Below, piece by piece: positions 12,626 through 22,384 of a DNA stretch of 64,000 bases. Within the stretch, counting starts at the first letter, position 1. Each line of letters begins with the position of its first letter. This DNA is from Guillardia theta CCMP2712 (lineage: Eukaryota; Cryptophyceae; Pyrenomonadales; Geminigeraceae). The notes below the pieces were generated by a model, which did not search any database, was not told the DNA's origin, and saw nothing but the letters and a program-made list of their open reading frames with translations. The DNA is taken from the NCBI RefSeq assembly GCF_000315625.1, contig NW_005434655.1:552528-616527 (forward strand), read 5' to 3'. The translations under genes and the position numbers were made by a program.

Positions 12626-15500
12626 TCATGCATGAGCTCTGTTGATATTTCTATCGATGACTCGGAGGCTCCCGTTGGCTCCTAGATCCACAGCAGATGC
12701 CGAGAACCTTCTGGCATGGAACGCATTCTTGCTGGAGACTCTGCTGGTCTCGCTTCCTCCGTTCACCCTACCAACCGTCGCTCTCCTTTGGCTGCCATTC
12801 ACCTTCATGTCCACCTCTTGCGTCAGGAACTCGTCGAAGCTGTTCGCTCGCTTCAGGGCATCCACCAGCACCAAACCTGCTCAGCTCGCCTCACTCCGAC
12901 AGCCCCCGCAAGCTTGTCAACACACCTGGCATGACAGCTCGGGTCGCCGGTGGAGCAACGGCCCCGTACTTACCAACATGATGATACCGACTTGACCCAT
13001 CGGCCATTGACACTGTGACTCGCTCCCTCTCATCTCTCCCGTCTCCTGCATGCTCCTTCTTGTCCTTGGGGCGGCTCTTCGATGCCTGCATCGACCCGTT
13101 CATCCCTCCCAGCAAGTAGTCGAGCACTTGGTTGGGGTCGTCGCCCTGTAGGACAAGTGAGGACAGCAGCCAAGAGTCCACGAGAGGAGGAGGACGTGGA
13201 GGATGGAGACAAACTGATGCAGGAGCTTACTCTCAGGTATTTCATCGATGGGACGCGCTTGACTCTCTGCACCTTGCCGTTGCTGCCCCCTTGCTTCTGA
13301 CCTTCACTTGTCGACTCGTCTGCATCAAATCCCCATCAACTCTCACATCCGCAGGACTTCCTCTCCTCACCTGAGCCTCCAGCTGGTCTCTCGAGCGAAG
13401 AGAGCCGGCAGATCATCGTCTTGATGTCGTTCACTGAGTGCTCGAGACGGTCCAGGCGAGTCTGCGTGTCCTCCATGTGCTCGCCGACCCGCATGAACTC
13501 TTCCCGAGAGATCTTCCCGTCCCCGTCCACGTCCATCTTGTCGAGCACGTAGTTCATCTTGAATTCAGGGATTCCCAATTCCGAGAGCGCAATCCTCGCT
13601 TCGTCGAGGTCCAGCACTCCGTCTCGGTTCACGTCTTGGGCATAGAACACTTCTGAGAGCATGGCAGTTCCTTTCGACGAGAAGCCCCAGGAGTTGATGA
13701 TTCTTGCGCTGTTCTCAGCAATGAGCTCCAGTCGCTTCAGCGTCAGCATAATCGCCAGCGTCTCGTAGCTCTGAGTCTCATGCATCGCGTTGGCCAGCAC
13801 TCTCTGGGAGTATCGCTTCAGTTCCTCTCGCATGATCTCTTGGAACTGATCGCTGCCAAACTCCTTCTGCGTGTTGCACAGCCTGCCATTCTCCGTCAGG
13901 ACCTCGAAGTCTTCCTCGAGGATGTGAATCGGCGAAGATGTCGGCAGCTTCTTGAGCCCTTTCTGAAACTCCTCGTAGTTGAGGCCTCCCGACCCGTCCG
14001 AGTCAAGTCGCTCGTACGTCTCGCTGATCCTCGACGTCAGGTCCTTCTCCGACACGAAGTGAGACAAGTGAGCTGTGAGCGGATCTAAAACTCCGCACGC
14101 CCTCCTTGCCTTCTTCTTCCTGTCCTCCTCCTCCGCCTTTTCCGTCTGGATGGCTTCTTTTCCTGCTTGGAGCGAGGAGATGAACTCATCCAGCAGAACC
14201 GCCACCACCACGTTGATCAAGAAGACGCCAGCCAGCAGAGCGTAGGAAACAAAGAAAGTCGCCACCCACATATCTCGGCTCGTTGTAACAGTCCCATCAT
14301 CAAGCAGCGAACGCGAGACTGCAGAAGCCCAGCTGTAAGAGAAAGTCAGCAAGAGGTTGTTGAGGGCGAGGGCAAAGGAGCAGCCAGTACCTGTCCCCTG
14401 TCATCACTTGAATCATCTGCCACACGTGATTCAATCATCAAACATTCCATTCCCAAGCACGCCATAGAGCGACGTACCGTGAAGAGAGAGGAGGTAAAGT
14501 TGCCGAAGTACTCAGGGCTCCTTTCGTGGAAGAGGTGAGTGCCAAGAGCAGACCAGATGGAAGTCACGAGGAGCAGGATGGCCATGCTGTTTGCAACAGG
14601 AATCAGCGCAGAGATCAGCGCTGTGATGATGCGGTTCAAGGAACGAAACTTGCGAAACAAGCGAGCCACGCGGAAGACTCGTATGAGTCGAAGAGGTTGC
14701 AGTGAGGGAAGTCCAGGGGCGAACACGACGGTCAGAGAGACTGTCACAATCACAAGATCTAGAATGTTCCATGCATCCTGGTAGAAAGCTTTGAAGAAGT
14801 GGGCTGACCGTGAAAACAAGTTGACGGCAAGCTCGAAAGTGAAAATGCTGGTGAAGACAATGTCCAACAAGTCGAACATCGCAGCAGCACTCGTGCCATC
14901 GGCAGGCAGCACTTGCGCCTCCCACACGTCAATTGCAAAGCAGGCAATGAGAACTGTGGCAAAGAAGGTCTGGCTATGCATGGACTCATAGAGCCTCAAG
15001 ACTTTTGCTCTGAAACGAGACAGCTGGCTGCCGGCGTACTCGATTTCTCTTCTTGCTTTCTCTTGTACGATCTTTGCAGCCTGACACTGCTTCTGAAGAT
15101 CGTTGAGCCACATGTCAAATTCTTCTGGATCTGGACGGCAAACGTAGGTTCTTCCGCTGTTGTGACCATCCTTGGTGGTCTGGATGATGAGCGCTTTTTT
15201 CACCGTGTCGTCCCCCTTCTCCAGCGTCGACTCCGTCAGGATATCAGCGATCTCGTGCAGAGGGATCTCATCAGATACGATCTTCGAGTCCTGCTTTGCG
15301 AAAAAGAGCGTGTCCGCTGTCAGCACCGCCTTCACCTTGTGCCAGGTGATCGTCGATGACACTCGCTTCCTATCGAGAAACCCGAACCGCAGAAGACCAT
15401 CTACCGGGAGCTCGAGCCCGCTCTTCTCTTGTACTGGCGCAGAATATAGATCCGGCTGATTCGACTTGTGCAAGCTCTGAAGGATGATGGCAGCGGCCAT
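12626..15500 (-). CDS. PH domain + single-domain voltage-gated cation channel + EF hands
   Basis: Exons in transcript order: 14478-15500, 14391-14416, 13371-14332, 13231-13319, 12974-13145, 12626-12876; all junctions keep phase, giving 840 aa. A PH-like domain at about residues 35-140 contains WHKVKAVLTADTLFFAK and ends at MWLNDLQKQC. One six-segment channel repeat follows (about 165-400), with an S4 of regularly spaced arginines (RLIRVFRVARLFRKF). The pore filter TGDSWAS is assembled across the 26-nt exon. After S6 come EF loops starting near residues 460 (DSDGSGGLNYEEF), 583 and 617 (DVDGDGKISREEF). Single-repeat eukaryotic Na/Ca channels of protists and CatSper/NaChBac have T-x-D/E-x-W filters at this site. 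A Ca2+-regulated, voltage-gated Na+ or Ca2+ channel is inferred; ion choice cannot be told. An upstream coding exon is possible, because an acceptor lies just before the ATG. Confidence 0.88.
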
Positions 15501-16420
15501 GGCAGTAGCCCTGCAAGACGAAATCAGCACTCATCCAAAGAATTCCAACATCAAGTGTCTTCAAGAGCTCTCATGAATCCTACATCTAGTGTAAGGAGGC
15601 TTCAACTCATTGATTCAATACTTTGCATGTTTGATTTTGCTATGCACAATCGTTCTTGCATGTTCGATGATTGATCTATCTCTGACTACCACCAGAAGCC
15701 GATGGATCAACCCGACGACAATGATTCTGAACACCTTCACGTCGAAGTCATCGAGGGCGACCCTCGACTCTCAAGGCTATCTATCATCTTCTTCTCGCAT
15801 CCTCTTCCTTGATCATAACATCGCGCCATGCTTCCAACTCCTCGTCGTCACTGCCATGGCTCCTCCTCTTCCCTAGTGTCACTGCCATGATGTCGCCTGC
15901 AGTGTCAGACGAGGCGGTAGACCCGGTGACTACCCCCATTGACAAAATCGTATTGCCCCGACCCTGGAAAGGGGGGTGGTCGACCCTAATAGTAAACTTC
16001 CGAGTCCCGGCCTGAGTCCGTCTGACCTCCCACCCCTACCTCCCCTCTCACCGCTGACCACCCTGACCCACCCACTTTACAAATTGGATGGGGGTAGGAC
16101 ATTGACCCTCGGACTCGGACGGCACCCGATCAATGACAGTGACCACCCCCACCCTCTTTATCCATGCATGGAAGTACCCCTCTCCCTGATGTGGAAGTTG
16201 ACAAAATACTTAACTACCGTACTAACCTCCAGTACTACCCCTCCCCCCCGCCCCCCCCCTTCCCTCGCTGAGGTGTCACTACAGGCCCAGTCATACGGTC
16301 ATCAAATTGACTAATTTGTCATGAGGCGGGCGTGCCAGTACGTTTTTACCCAGTCAGTTCCGGGCACTCCCCGGGCGGCCCGGCCCCCATCATCGCAGTT
16401 CAAACCTGCCAGTGCGCGGA
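15501..16420. other. Channel 5' region with two-part island
   Basis: Positions 15501-15930 are ordinary sequence preceding the channel gene. Positions 15930-16320 are a C-rich tract (GACCACCCCCACCC, CTACCTCCC words), followed by a short CCGGGCGGCCCGGCC block at 16325-16400. No gene is seen. Confidence 0.5.
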
Positions 16421-16459
16421 AGATCGGATGATCGGATGTCTCGTTGACAGGGTAGGGCG

Positions 16460-17085
16460 ATGGGGAAAGAAGACTCGGAGGTCTTGCAAAGCTCCAGGCT
16501 ATTGAAGTCAGCCATCATGCATAGAACCTCCCTTGCCATGCTAGCGAGCGGCAGGACGCAGGCTGACAAGGTGGAGCGACGCATCGCTGCTCTGACTTTG
16601 AGCCACCCGTCGGCACACAACCCCGTGAGCCCGACCCTCCCACAGACTCGTCGGACGGGAGGGGCTGACAGGAGCATGGCAGGTATGCAGCGTTGCGTTT
16701 CGATCGAAGCTCGGCCTGGACGTGTATCACGGTAGAGGAGGTGAGCAGCCGTTGATGTCGCCCTCTGCCTGACGCTCATGGGGACCTGCAAGAGGCCGGA
16801 GACAACCAGCACACCGCAGAGGTGATGATGTCGTTTATTTCTCCTCTCTCGATCTCCTCTCCCTCTTCCTCTCTCCCTCTTTCCCTCCCTCCCTCACTCT
16901 CATCCTCTCTGTCTCCTACAGTACAAGACCGCCGAGTGGACGCGGCCGAGCTCAGCCATGCACTTGTCCAGGCCTCAGGTGGATGACGCGGCGTGACGCT
17001 GCCCGAGGGCCTGACGGGTGAGCAGAAGCAGGAGGCTCGAGCAGCCATCGAAGCAGCGCAGCTCGCCCTAGGCCATCCCATCTGA
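16460..17085 (+). CDS. Possible small gene in the left palindrome arm, unrecognised
   Basis: Proposed exons 16460-16682, 16793-16821 and 16922-16978, phases consistent. The start is an ATG giving MGKEDSEVLQSSRLLK. I do not recognise it. The ending is uncertain. Straight reading stops soon after SAMHLSRPQ, but a well-formed segment (LTGEQKQEARAAIEAAQLAL, 17008-17085) follows 29 nt later, too short a gap for a normal intron. In another frame one TGA separates DAAELSHALVQASGG from that segment. The arrangement is the same in the other arm. It runs convergent to the RWP-RK gene, 46 bp apart. It could be a real gene with an unusual intron or a decayed one. Confidence 0.35.
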
Positions 17086-17131
17086 CCCCTTGTCTGAGCC
17101 CCAGCTGTCGGACCCTGCATGTTCTCCTCCT

Positions 17132-17572
17132 CTACTTGAAGCAGATACACACCGACGGGGAGCAATCGTCTCCTGTGCAGTTGAGATACCAGCTCAACCA
17201 CCCTTGGTCGATGTCCGGCTGCTCGTCCGCCCGCATGCTGCTGCTGCCCACCAGCAGTCTGTGTCTGCTCTCCTGCTCTTCCGCGTCTGGGGCCGGGGAG
17301 CTTGTAGTCCCTTCCGCCTCTCCTCCCGCCCGGCCGGCCTTCTTGTACGGCCATCGCCTGACGCCGAGCCGTCGGCAGCTCGCCTTGAAGGTCGTGAGGC
17401 TGATGCCTACAGCCTTTGCTGCCTGCGGCTGCGGGAGATGAAACAACGACTCGAGCCGACGTCGGTCGAGATGCACGTCCGTAGCTCGATGCAAGGAGAA
17501 GCAGGTCCTGGGACGAGGGGCGATGGTGACTGCAGGGAGGGGAAGCGCGAGAGGAAGAGGAGGAGCCGCCAT
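17132..17572 (-). CDS. RWP-RK domain protein, left palindrome copy
   Basis: Single exon of 146 aa starting at ATG 17572. Residues about 37-80 read as a compact RWP-RK domain: LESLFHLPQPQAA, then VGISLTTFKASCRRLGVRRW with RWPYKK at 73-78. This family (plant RKD/NIN-like, algal MID) binds DNA and controls nitrogen responses, gametogenesis or mating type. The domain is the whole recognisable part; the C-terminus is short, with three Cys near the end. It differs from the right-arm copy by a few substitutions, for example AAKAVG here and AAQAVG there. It reads away from the palindrome centre. The open frame continues 5' of the ATG (to 17824) without another ATG, so a 5' exon is possible. Confidence 0.72.
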   Translation of the reverse strand: MAAPPLPLALPLPAVTIAPRPRTCFSLHRATDVHLDRRRLESLFHLPQPQAAKAVGISLTTFKASCRRLGVRRWPYKKAGRAGGEAEGTTSSPAPDAEEQESRHRLLVGSSSMRADEQPDIDQGWLSWYLNCTGDDCSPSVCICFK

Positions 17573-18626
17573 GGCGACACGCAACTGTGTAGGGCAGGGC
17601 CTTCGGAGCTTGTGGTGAGGTGTAGCAGCTGGCGGCGAGGAAGGAGGAAGGGGAGGGGAGGAGGAGGGAGGAAGGACAGCGGGATCATGGGTTGCTATTA
17701 GGAGGCAGCCAGGGAGAGCAGCTGCGGATGGCGGGGACGATGTTGTGGAAGGAGGGACGACGGATAGAAATGTGGAGGGAGGGGAATCCTTTCCTCCGAT
17801 TGGAGGAAAGTCCCTATACCCCACCCCGTAGGGTATACTGGTCTAGGGGGACAAATAAGGGTGGTAGACGAGAACTCTCCTCAAGGCATGATAGGTTTTC
17901 ATTCCCAAGGCTATATAAGTGGTTTATTATCCAGTGCTCACGGACCATCGCCACGACTCACGTGACCCCTCTAACTCGAGTAAAGCCACTGAAATCAGGT
18001 CTTTTGCCCTCATCATGGCATTGGAGCACGTCGCCCTAAAACACTTGTTACCAACAGCCTAGCCACATGGAGCCCACGTGTACGGAACAAGAGGAGTAGC
18101 AGTACCATTGTTGGAGTATCTGATCATGATGGGAGGAGAGAGTCACCTGACTTACTTAAAGTTATTGTTATAGGAAAGTACGAGTGGTACCCACTTGAAG
18201 AACTTTCTATGAGCTGCTTTACTCGAAGGTATGTCAGCAGTCACTCCCCAATACCACCACGGTAAAGTACGGTATACCCGTGACCCCCAAGTTCAGGGCC
18301 TGCCCCGTGATTTATTAGACCCGGAGGAGAGTTTTCGTCTACCACCCCTGCTTCCCTCAGAAAAACTTCTCATCCTCCGGGGTGGGGTGCATTTGGTGTT
18401 CCCCCACTCGGGGAAGGGTTCCCCCGCTGTTCTCCCTTGATCAGTCGCTCCTCCTCCTCTAACAACATCGTCCCCGCCCTCGACACATCAACAAACCCTC
18501 TTGAAATTATCTCTGCCCCTAATCTACCCTGCGCCCTCCTCCCTTCACCTTCCTCCTTCCAAGCCGCCAGCTGCTACACCTCACCACAAGCTCCGAAGGC
18601 CCTGCCCTACACACTTGCGTATCGCC
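17573..18626. other. Spacer between divergent RWP-RK copies
   Basis: About 1.05 kb between the two start codons, with mirrored but diverged sequence around a centre near 18100. It contains GTATACC and CCACCCC words, a CTATATAAG motif at about 17912, and pyrimidine-rich stretches next to each gene. It is a plausible bidirectional promoter by position; this is inference. Confidence 0.45.
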
Positions 18627-19067
18627 ATGGCGGCTCCTCCTCCTCCTCTCGCGCCTCCCCTCCCTGCAGTCACCATCGCCCCTCGTCCCAGGACCTGCTT
18701 CTCCTTGCATCGAGCTACGGACGTGCATCTCGACCGACGTCGGCTCGAGTCGTTGTTTCATCTCCCGCAGCCGCAGGCAGCACAGGCTGTAGGCATCAGC
18801 CTCACGACCTTCAAGGCGAGCTGCCGACGGCTCGGCGTCAGGCGATGGCCGTACAAGAAGGCCGGCCGGCCGGGAGGAGAGGCGGAAGGGACTACAAGCT
18901 CCCCGGCCCCAGACGCGGAGGAGCAGGAGAGCAGACAACGACTGCTGGTGGGCAGCAGCAGCATGCGGGCGGACGAGCAGCCGGACATCGACCAAGGGTG
19001 GTTGAGCTGGTATCTCAACTGCACAGGAGACGATTGCTCCCCGTCGGTGTGTATCTGCTTCAAGTAG
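18627..19067 (+). CDS. RWP-RK domain protein, right palindrome copy
   Basis: Same length (146 aa), same start context and same stop as the left-arm copy, on the opposite strand. It has the LESLFHLPQPQAA segment, the KASCRRLGVRRWPYKK core at about residues 63-78 and the C-terminal DDCSPSVCICFK. Substitutions are concentrated in the proline-rich N-terminus and the variable tail, and the core is intact. Both copies are therefore probably functional DNA-binding proteins of recent common origin. Its 3' end faces the inward-reading relic of the arm. The frame is also open upstream to about 18501 without an ATG. Confidence 0.72.
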   Translation: MAAPPPPLAPPLPAVTIAPRPRTCFSLHRATDVHLDRRRLESLFHLPQPQAAQAVGISLTTFKASCRRLGVRRWPYKKAGRPGGEAEGTTSSPAPDAEEQESRQRLLVGSSSMRADEQPDIDQGWLSWYLNCTGDDCSPSVCICFK

Positions 19068-19113
19068 AGGAGGAGAACATGCAGGGTCCGACAGCCAGGG
19101 CTCAGACAAGGGG

Positions 19114-19763
19114 TCAGATGGGATGGCCTAGGGCGAGCTGCGCTGCTTCGATGGCTGCTCGAGCCTCCTGCTTCTGCTCACCCGTCAGGCCCTCGGGCAG
19201 CGTCACGCCGCGTCATCCACCTGAGGCCTGGACAAGTGCATGGCTGAGCTCGGCCGCGTCCACTCGGCGGTCTTGTACTGTAGGAGACAGAGAGCATGAG
19301 AGTGAGGGAGAGAAGGAGGGAGGGAGGGAGGGAGGGAGGGAGAGAGGAAGAGGGAGAGGAGATCGAGAGAGGAGAAATAAACGACATCATCACCTCTGCG
19401 GTGTGCTGGTTGTCTCCGGCCTCTTGCAGGTCCCCATGAGCGTCAGGCAGAGGGCGACATCAACGGCTGCTCACCTCCTCTACCGTGATACACGTCCAGG
19501 CCGAGCTTCGATCGAAACGCAACGCTGCATACCTGCCATGCTCCTGTCAGCCCCTCCCGTCCGACGAGTCAGTGGGAGGGTCGGGCTCACGGGGTTGTGT
19601 GCCGACGGGTGGCTCAAAGTCAGAGCAGCGATGCGTCGCTCCACCTTGTCAGCCTGCGTCCTGCCGCTCGCTAGCATGGCAAGGGAGGTTCTATGCATGA
19701 TGGCTGACTTCAATAGCCTGGAGCTTTGCAAGGGTCAGCAACCTCGGAGTCTTCCTTCCCCAT
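19114..19763 (-). pseudogene. Right-arm counterpart of the 16460 gene, frame disturbed
   Basis: Mirror copy of 16460-17085. The ATG at 19763 is retained, but about 8 extra bases after MGKEDSEV (GTTGCTGACCC against GTC in the left arm) shift the frame to an early stop. The downstream SSRLLKSAIMHRTSLAML segment remains open. Either this copy is broken, the start differs, or the difference is intronic. Its start codon lies 5 bp past the stop of the neighbouring gene on the same strand. Confidence 0.4.
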
Positions 19764-19767
19764 CGCC

Positions 19768-22033
19768 CTACCCTGTCAACTTTGTTCTTTCCTTCACTCT
19801 CAGCCGGCAGATCGTGTCCAGCGCATGAGCCTCGATGGTCCCGATGGCGGAGTAGCGATCCAATCGAGAGGTCAGCGTGCTTGAGAGCTTGTCTGGGGCA
19901 GGCTCAGCAGGCGAGCTGGGGGCTTGCAGGAGAGGGTCTGAAAGCTCCGAAGCCGTGTCTTGAAGGAGGTCTGAGGTGACGGGACGAGAGGTGGAGTTGT
20001 CTTTCTCCATGCAGAAGGTGCTGGCCTTGATGGCTTGTTGCATGTCTTGCTCAAGGGAGTCGTAGGAAAGAAGAAACTCATCCCCCTCTGCCGTCTTGTC
20101 GCTCAGCAGGCTGAGAGAGTTGGGGGGCATTCGAGCAGTCAGTAAGACCACGACTTGCGAGAACCACCACGACCCGTCTCTCGCCACCAAGAAGTCAATC
20201 ACGTATTTCTTGGGGAGAAGCTTAGGGTATTTCTGCTTGCTGTTTCCTTCCTTGTCTCTGCGAAAGGGAAATACGTGTAGAGCAAAGTCTATCAAGTCTC
20301 GAAACTTCGCCTTCTGTTCGCTCCATGCTGAAGTCTGTACTCGATGAACAGTGGTGGCTCTTCCACTCGCTCGCGTCCCCTTGAGATTGGAACTCTCGCA
20401 AAAGAAGCCGTTCAAGGGGGAGCTGGGCTTTGCTACCTCGTTTGTGTTTCGTATGATAAAGTGAGGGTTTTCATGCTCTTTCCCGCACTCGAGAACGAAG
20501 CGATTGATACCGGCGTGCGACCCTTGCGGTCGGATGTACATCTGCCATAGCGTGAAACCAGACCCCGAGCTGTCAAGAAGAGAAGTGCGGAGGGCCTCAT
20601 CGTTTAGCAGCGGGCGAACATCACAGCCATTGCTGGCACTGGTGGATCGGCGAACCACATACAAGGGTTCATTCTCCTGCGACGTTATCACCGTCAGGAG
20701 CAGACAGACAGCACATGCATGATGGCACGACCTTCAAGCGGTAGGGCTTCCTGACAGAGAGCTCTGCTATTCTCTTTCTCCGACGCCTGCTCAGCCATTC
20801 TGCTGCTGACTTCTTGTTGACGCTCGTGCGACAAACGAACCCATCCGAGTCCGTGTAGAACCCCCACAAGCGAATCCCTCCGACGTTGGACATGAGGATG
20901 GAGTCGGGGATGGGAAGCTGCAGACGAGGTTCTAGCCGATACCCTCCATCTGATCCCTGCCTGTTATTATCGACGTTACAGATGGTAAAACACTTCCAGA
21001 ATGCTGTTCCAGGCATCGGGCCCAACTTCTCTTGGTCTTCGGTGAAACGACCTTCACTGAAAACGATTGACTTCATCTCATTGCTCTTCTGATTCTCGTG
21101 TGAGTGACAGACCGCTTCATTGAGTTTCGCATATGCCGACAACTTCTTCTTCTTCTTTGCGGTGAAGGCTGTAAGAGAAGCTATGGTAGTGTCGAGTTGA
21201 GGACTAGGAGCAAATACGAGAGTCAAAAGAAGAGATAGCAAGCAGGTGATGACTTACGTTTGCTCATCGACGACTTTCTCAACGACTCTCTTTGAGTGAT
21301 GGTCCTTCATGTCGATCTGAATATCACCAATGAAATCTTCACTCGCCTTGGTGACTGTAGAGCTCAACATCGGCCGCTCCCACCGCTTGGCCTTGGATTC
21401 ATCGAGCGCAGAATCAAACGGTAGCATGGAGCCGTTTGTCATCACCATCCCCCCATCCTTTCTCTTGGTGGTCACATGCCGCGGGCTCTCCCTCTCTTCA
21501 GTTCCAAACCAGAGGCCCTGCTGCACCCAAGCACTGGGTCCACTCGTCTTGTACGTAGTGGCTTCCTTGGAGAGCTCGAGAGCTTTCTTGGCATCCCATT
21601 CTTTGATCTTTTCTTTCTCGACGTAGGGGATGGGAGGGTAGTTCTGATCCTTGACAATCATCTGAATCGCTCGCTCGAGCACGCGGAGTTGTTTATCGTC
21701 GTCATTACCCAAAGCTTCGGTCAGCTGTGCTTGCAGGCGTGCTAGATGCTGTTTGTCCATCCCCAAGATCTGAAGTTGATTGAGCAACTTTCCAAGCTTC
21801 ATGTTCTCCATGGAAGCTAATCTTGCCACGAGATTCCTGTCGTTCCCGTCCTCTTTGAACCTTGCTTCCCCAGATGCCGACTGGCCTCTCGGAGAGGTGG
21901 CAAGCGGACCTCGAGCACCTTCCTCAGCAGCCGCTGCCAGAAGTTTCGGAGGCAGTTGATTGCTGGACTGTTTGGACTGTTTGGAAGCCCCAAAGCCATC
22001 GGAGAGGTCAAGCTGTTTGGCGCTCTTAGACAT
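19768..22033 (-). CDS. Uncharacterised 718-aa protein
   Basis: Exons in transcript order: 21258-22033, 20732-21203, 19768-20676; phases agree. The first intron ends at a TTTGCTCCTAG acceptor. I do not recognise the family. Residues 1-260 are polar, with a helical stretch (LGKLLNQLQILGMDKQHLAR). The middle third looks globular and includes IRLWGFYTDSDGFVCR followed by a basic patch (AAEWLSRRRRKRIAEL). Near residue 585 YVIDFLVARDGSWWFSQV looks like a folded core strand. The C-terminal about 110 residues are polar and low complexity. The last codons and the stop lie inside the sequence shared with the palindrome arms, so the natural C-terminus may have been replaced when the palindrome formed. 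It is divergent from the SK-like channel, starts 351 bp apart. Confidence 0.72.
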
Positions 22034-22384
22034 GGCCGAGCAAAGGTACTGTTGCAGCTGAGAGCTTGGGAGGAGGTCGAGCTAGTGGGCAACTTGACCG
22101 CTCAAGACCCTTCGCACGTGTCCATCCTCATCACAGCACACAATCAAGCGCCAGTCGCCGCCTCCATCAGCCTCAAGCAGCGACGCTTGCCGTATGTTTG
22201 CTGCTGCATTCAGTTGGGCCGCAAGCCTGGAGGGGTGGGTCCATGCAGGGAGTTTGACGGGTGGGACATCTTCGGGCCTACAACGGATTGGTACCTCCGG
22301 TCTACCAACATCCGCTCAATTAGACCCGATCGGCCGGGCCGCCGGGTAACCGGCCGGGCCACCGGAGACAAACGTAGTGATGCG

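Larger units (their letters stand above)
16443..19785. repeat. Large palindrome (inverted repeat) with duplicated genes
   Basis: The left arm, about 16443-17650, is the reverse complement of the right arm, about 18556-19785, with only scattered differences. The centre (17651-18555) shows weaker mirrored similarity, for example GTGGTAGACGAGAA at 17850-17875 facing TTTTCGTCTACCAC near 18330. The palindrome therefore probably extends to its centre near 18100, with faster divergence in the noncoding core. Each arm carries an RWP-RK gene read outward and a second, weaker gene read inward. Confidence 0.85.

Noticed and set aside
18437-19828. A 463-codon open frame through the right palindrome arm
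   Set aside because: It overlaps the RWP-RK gene in another frame, has no ATG at its 5' end and is low complexity; GC-rich sequence with few stops explains it.
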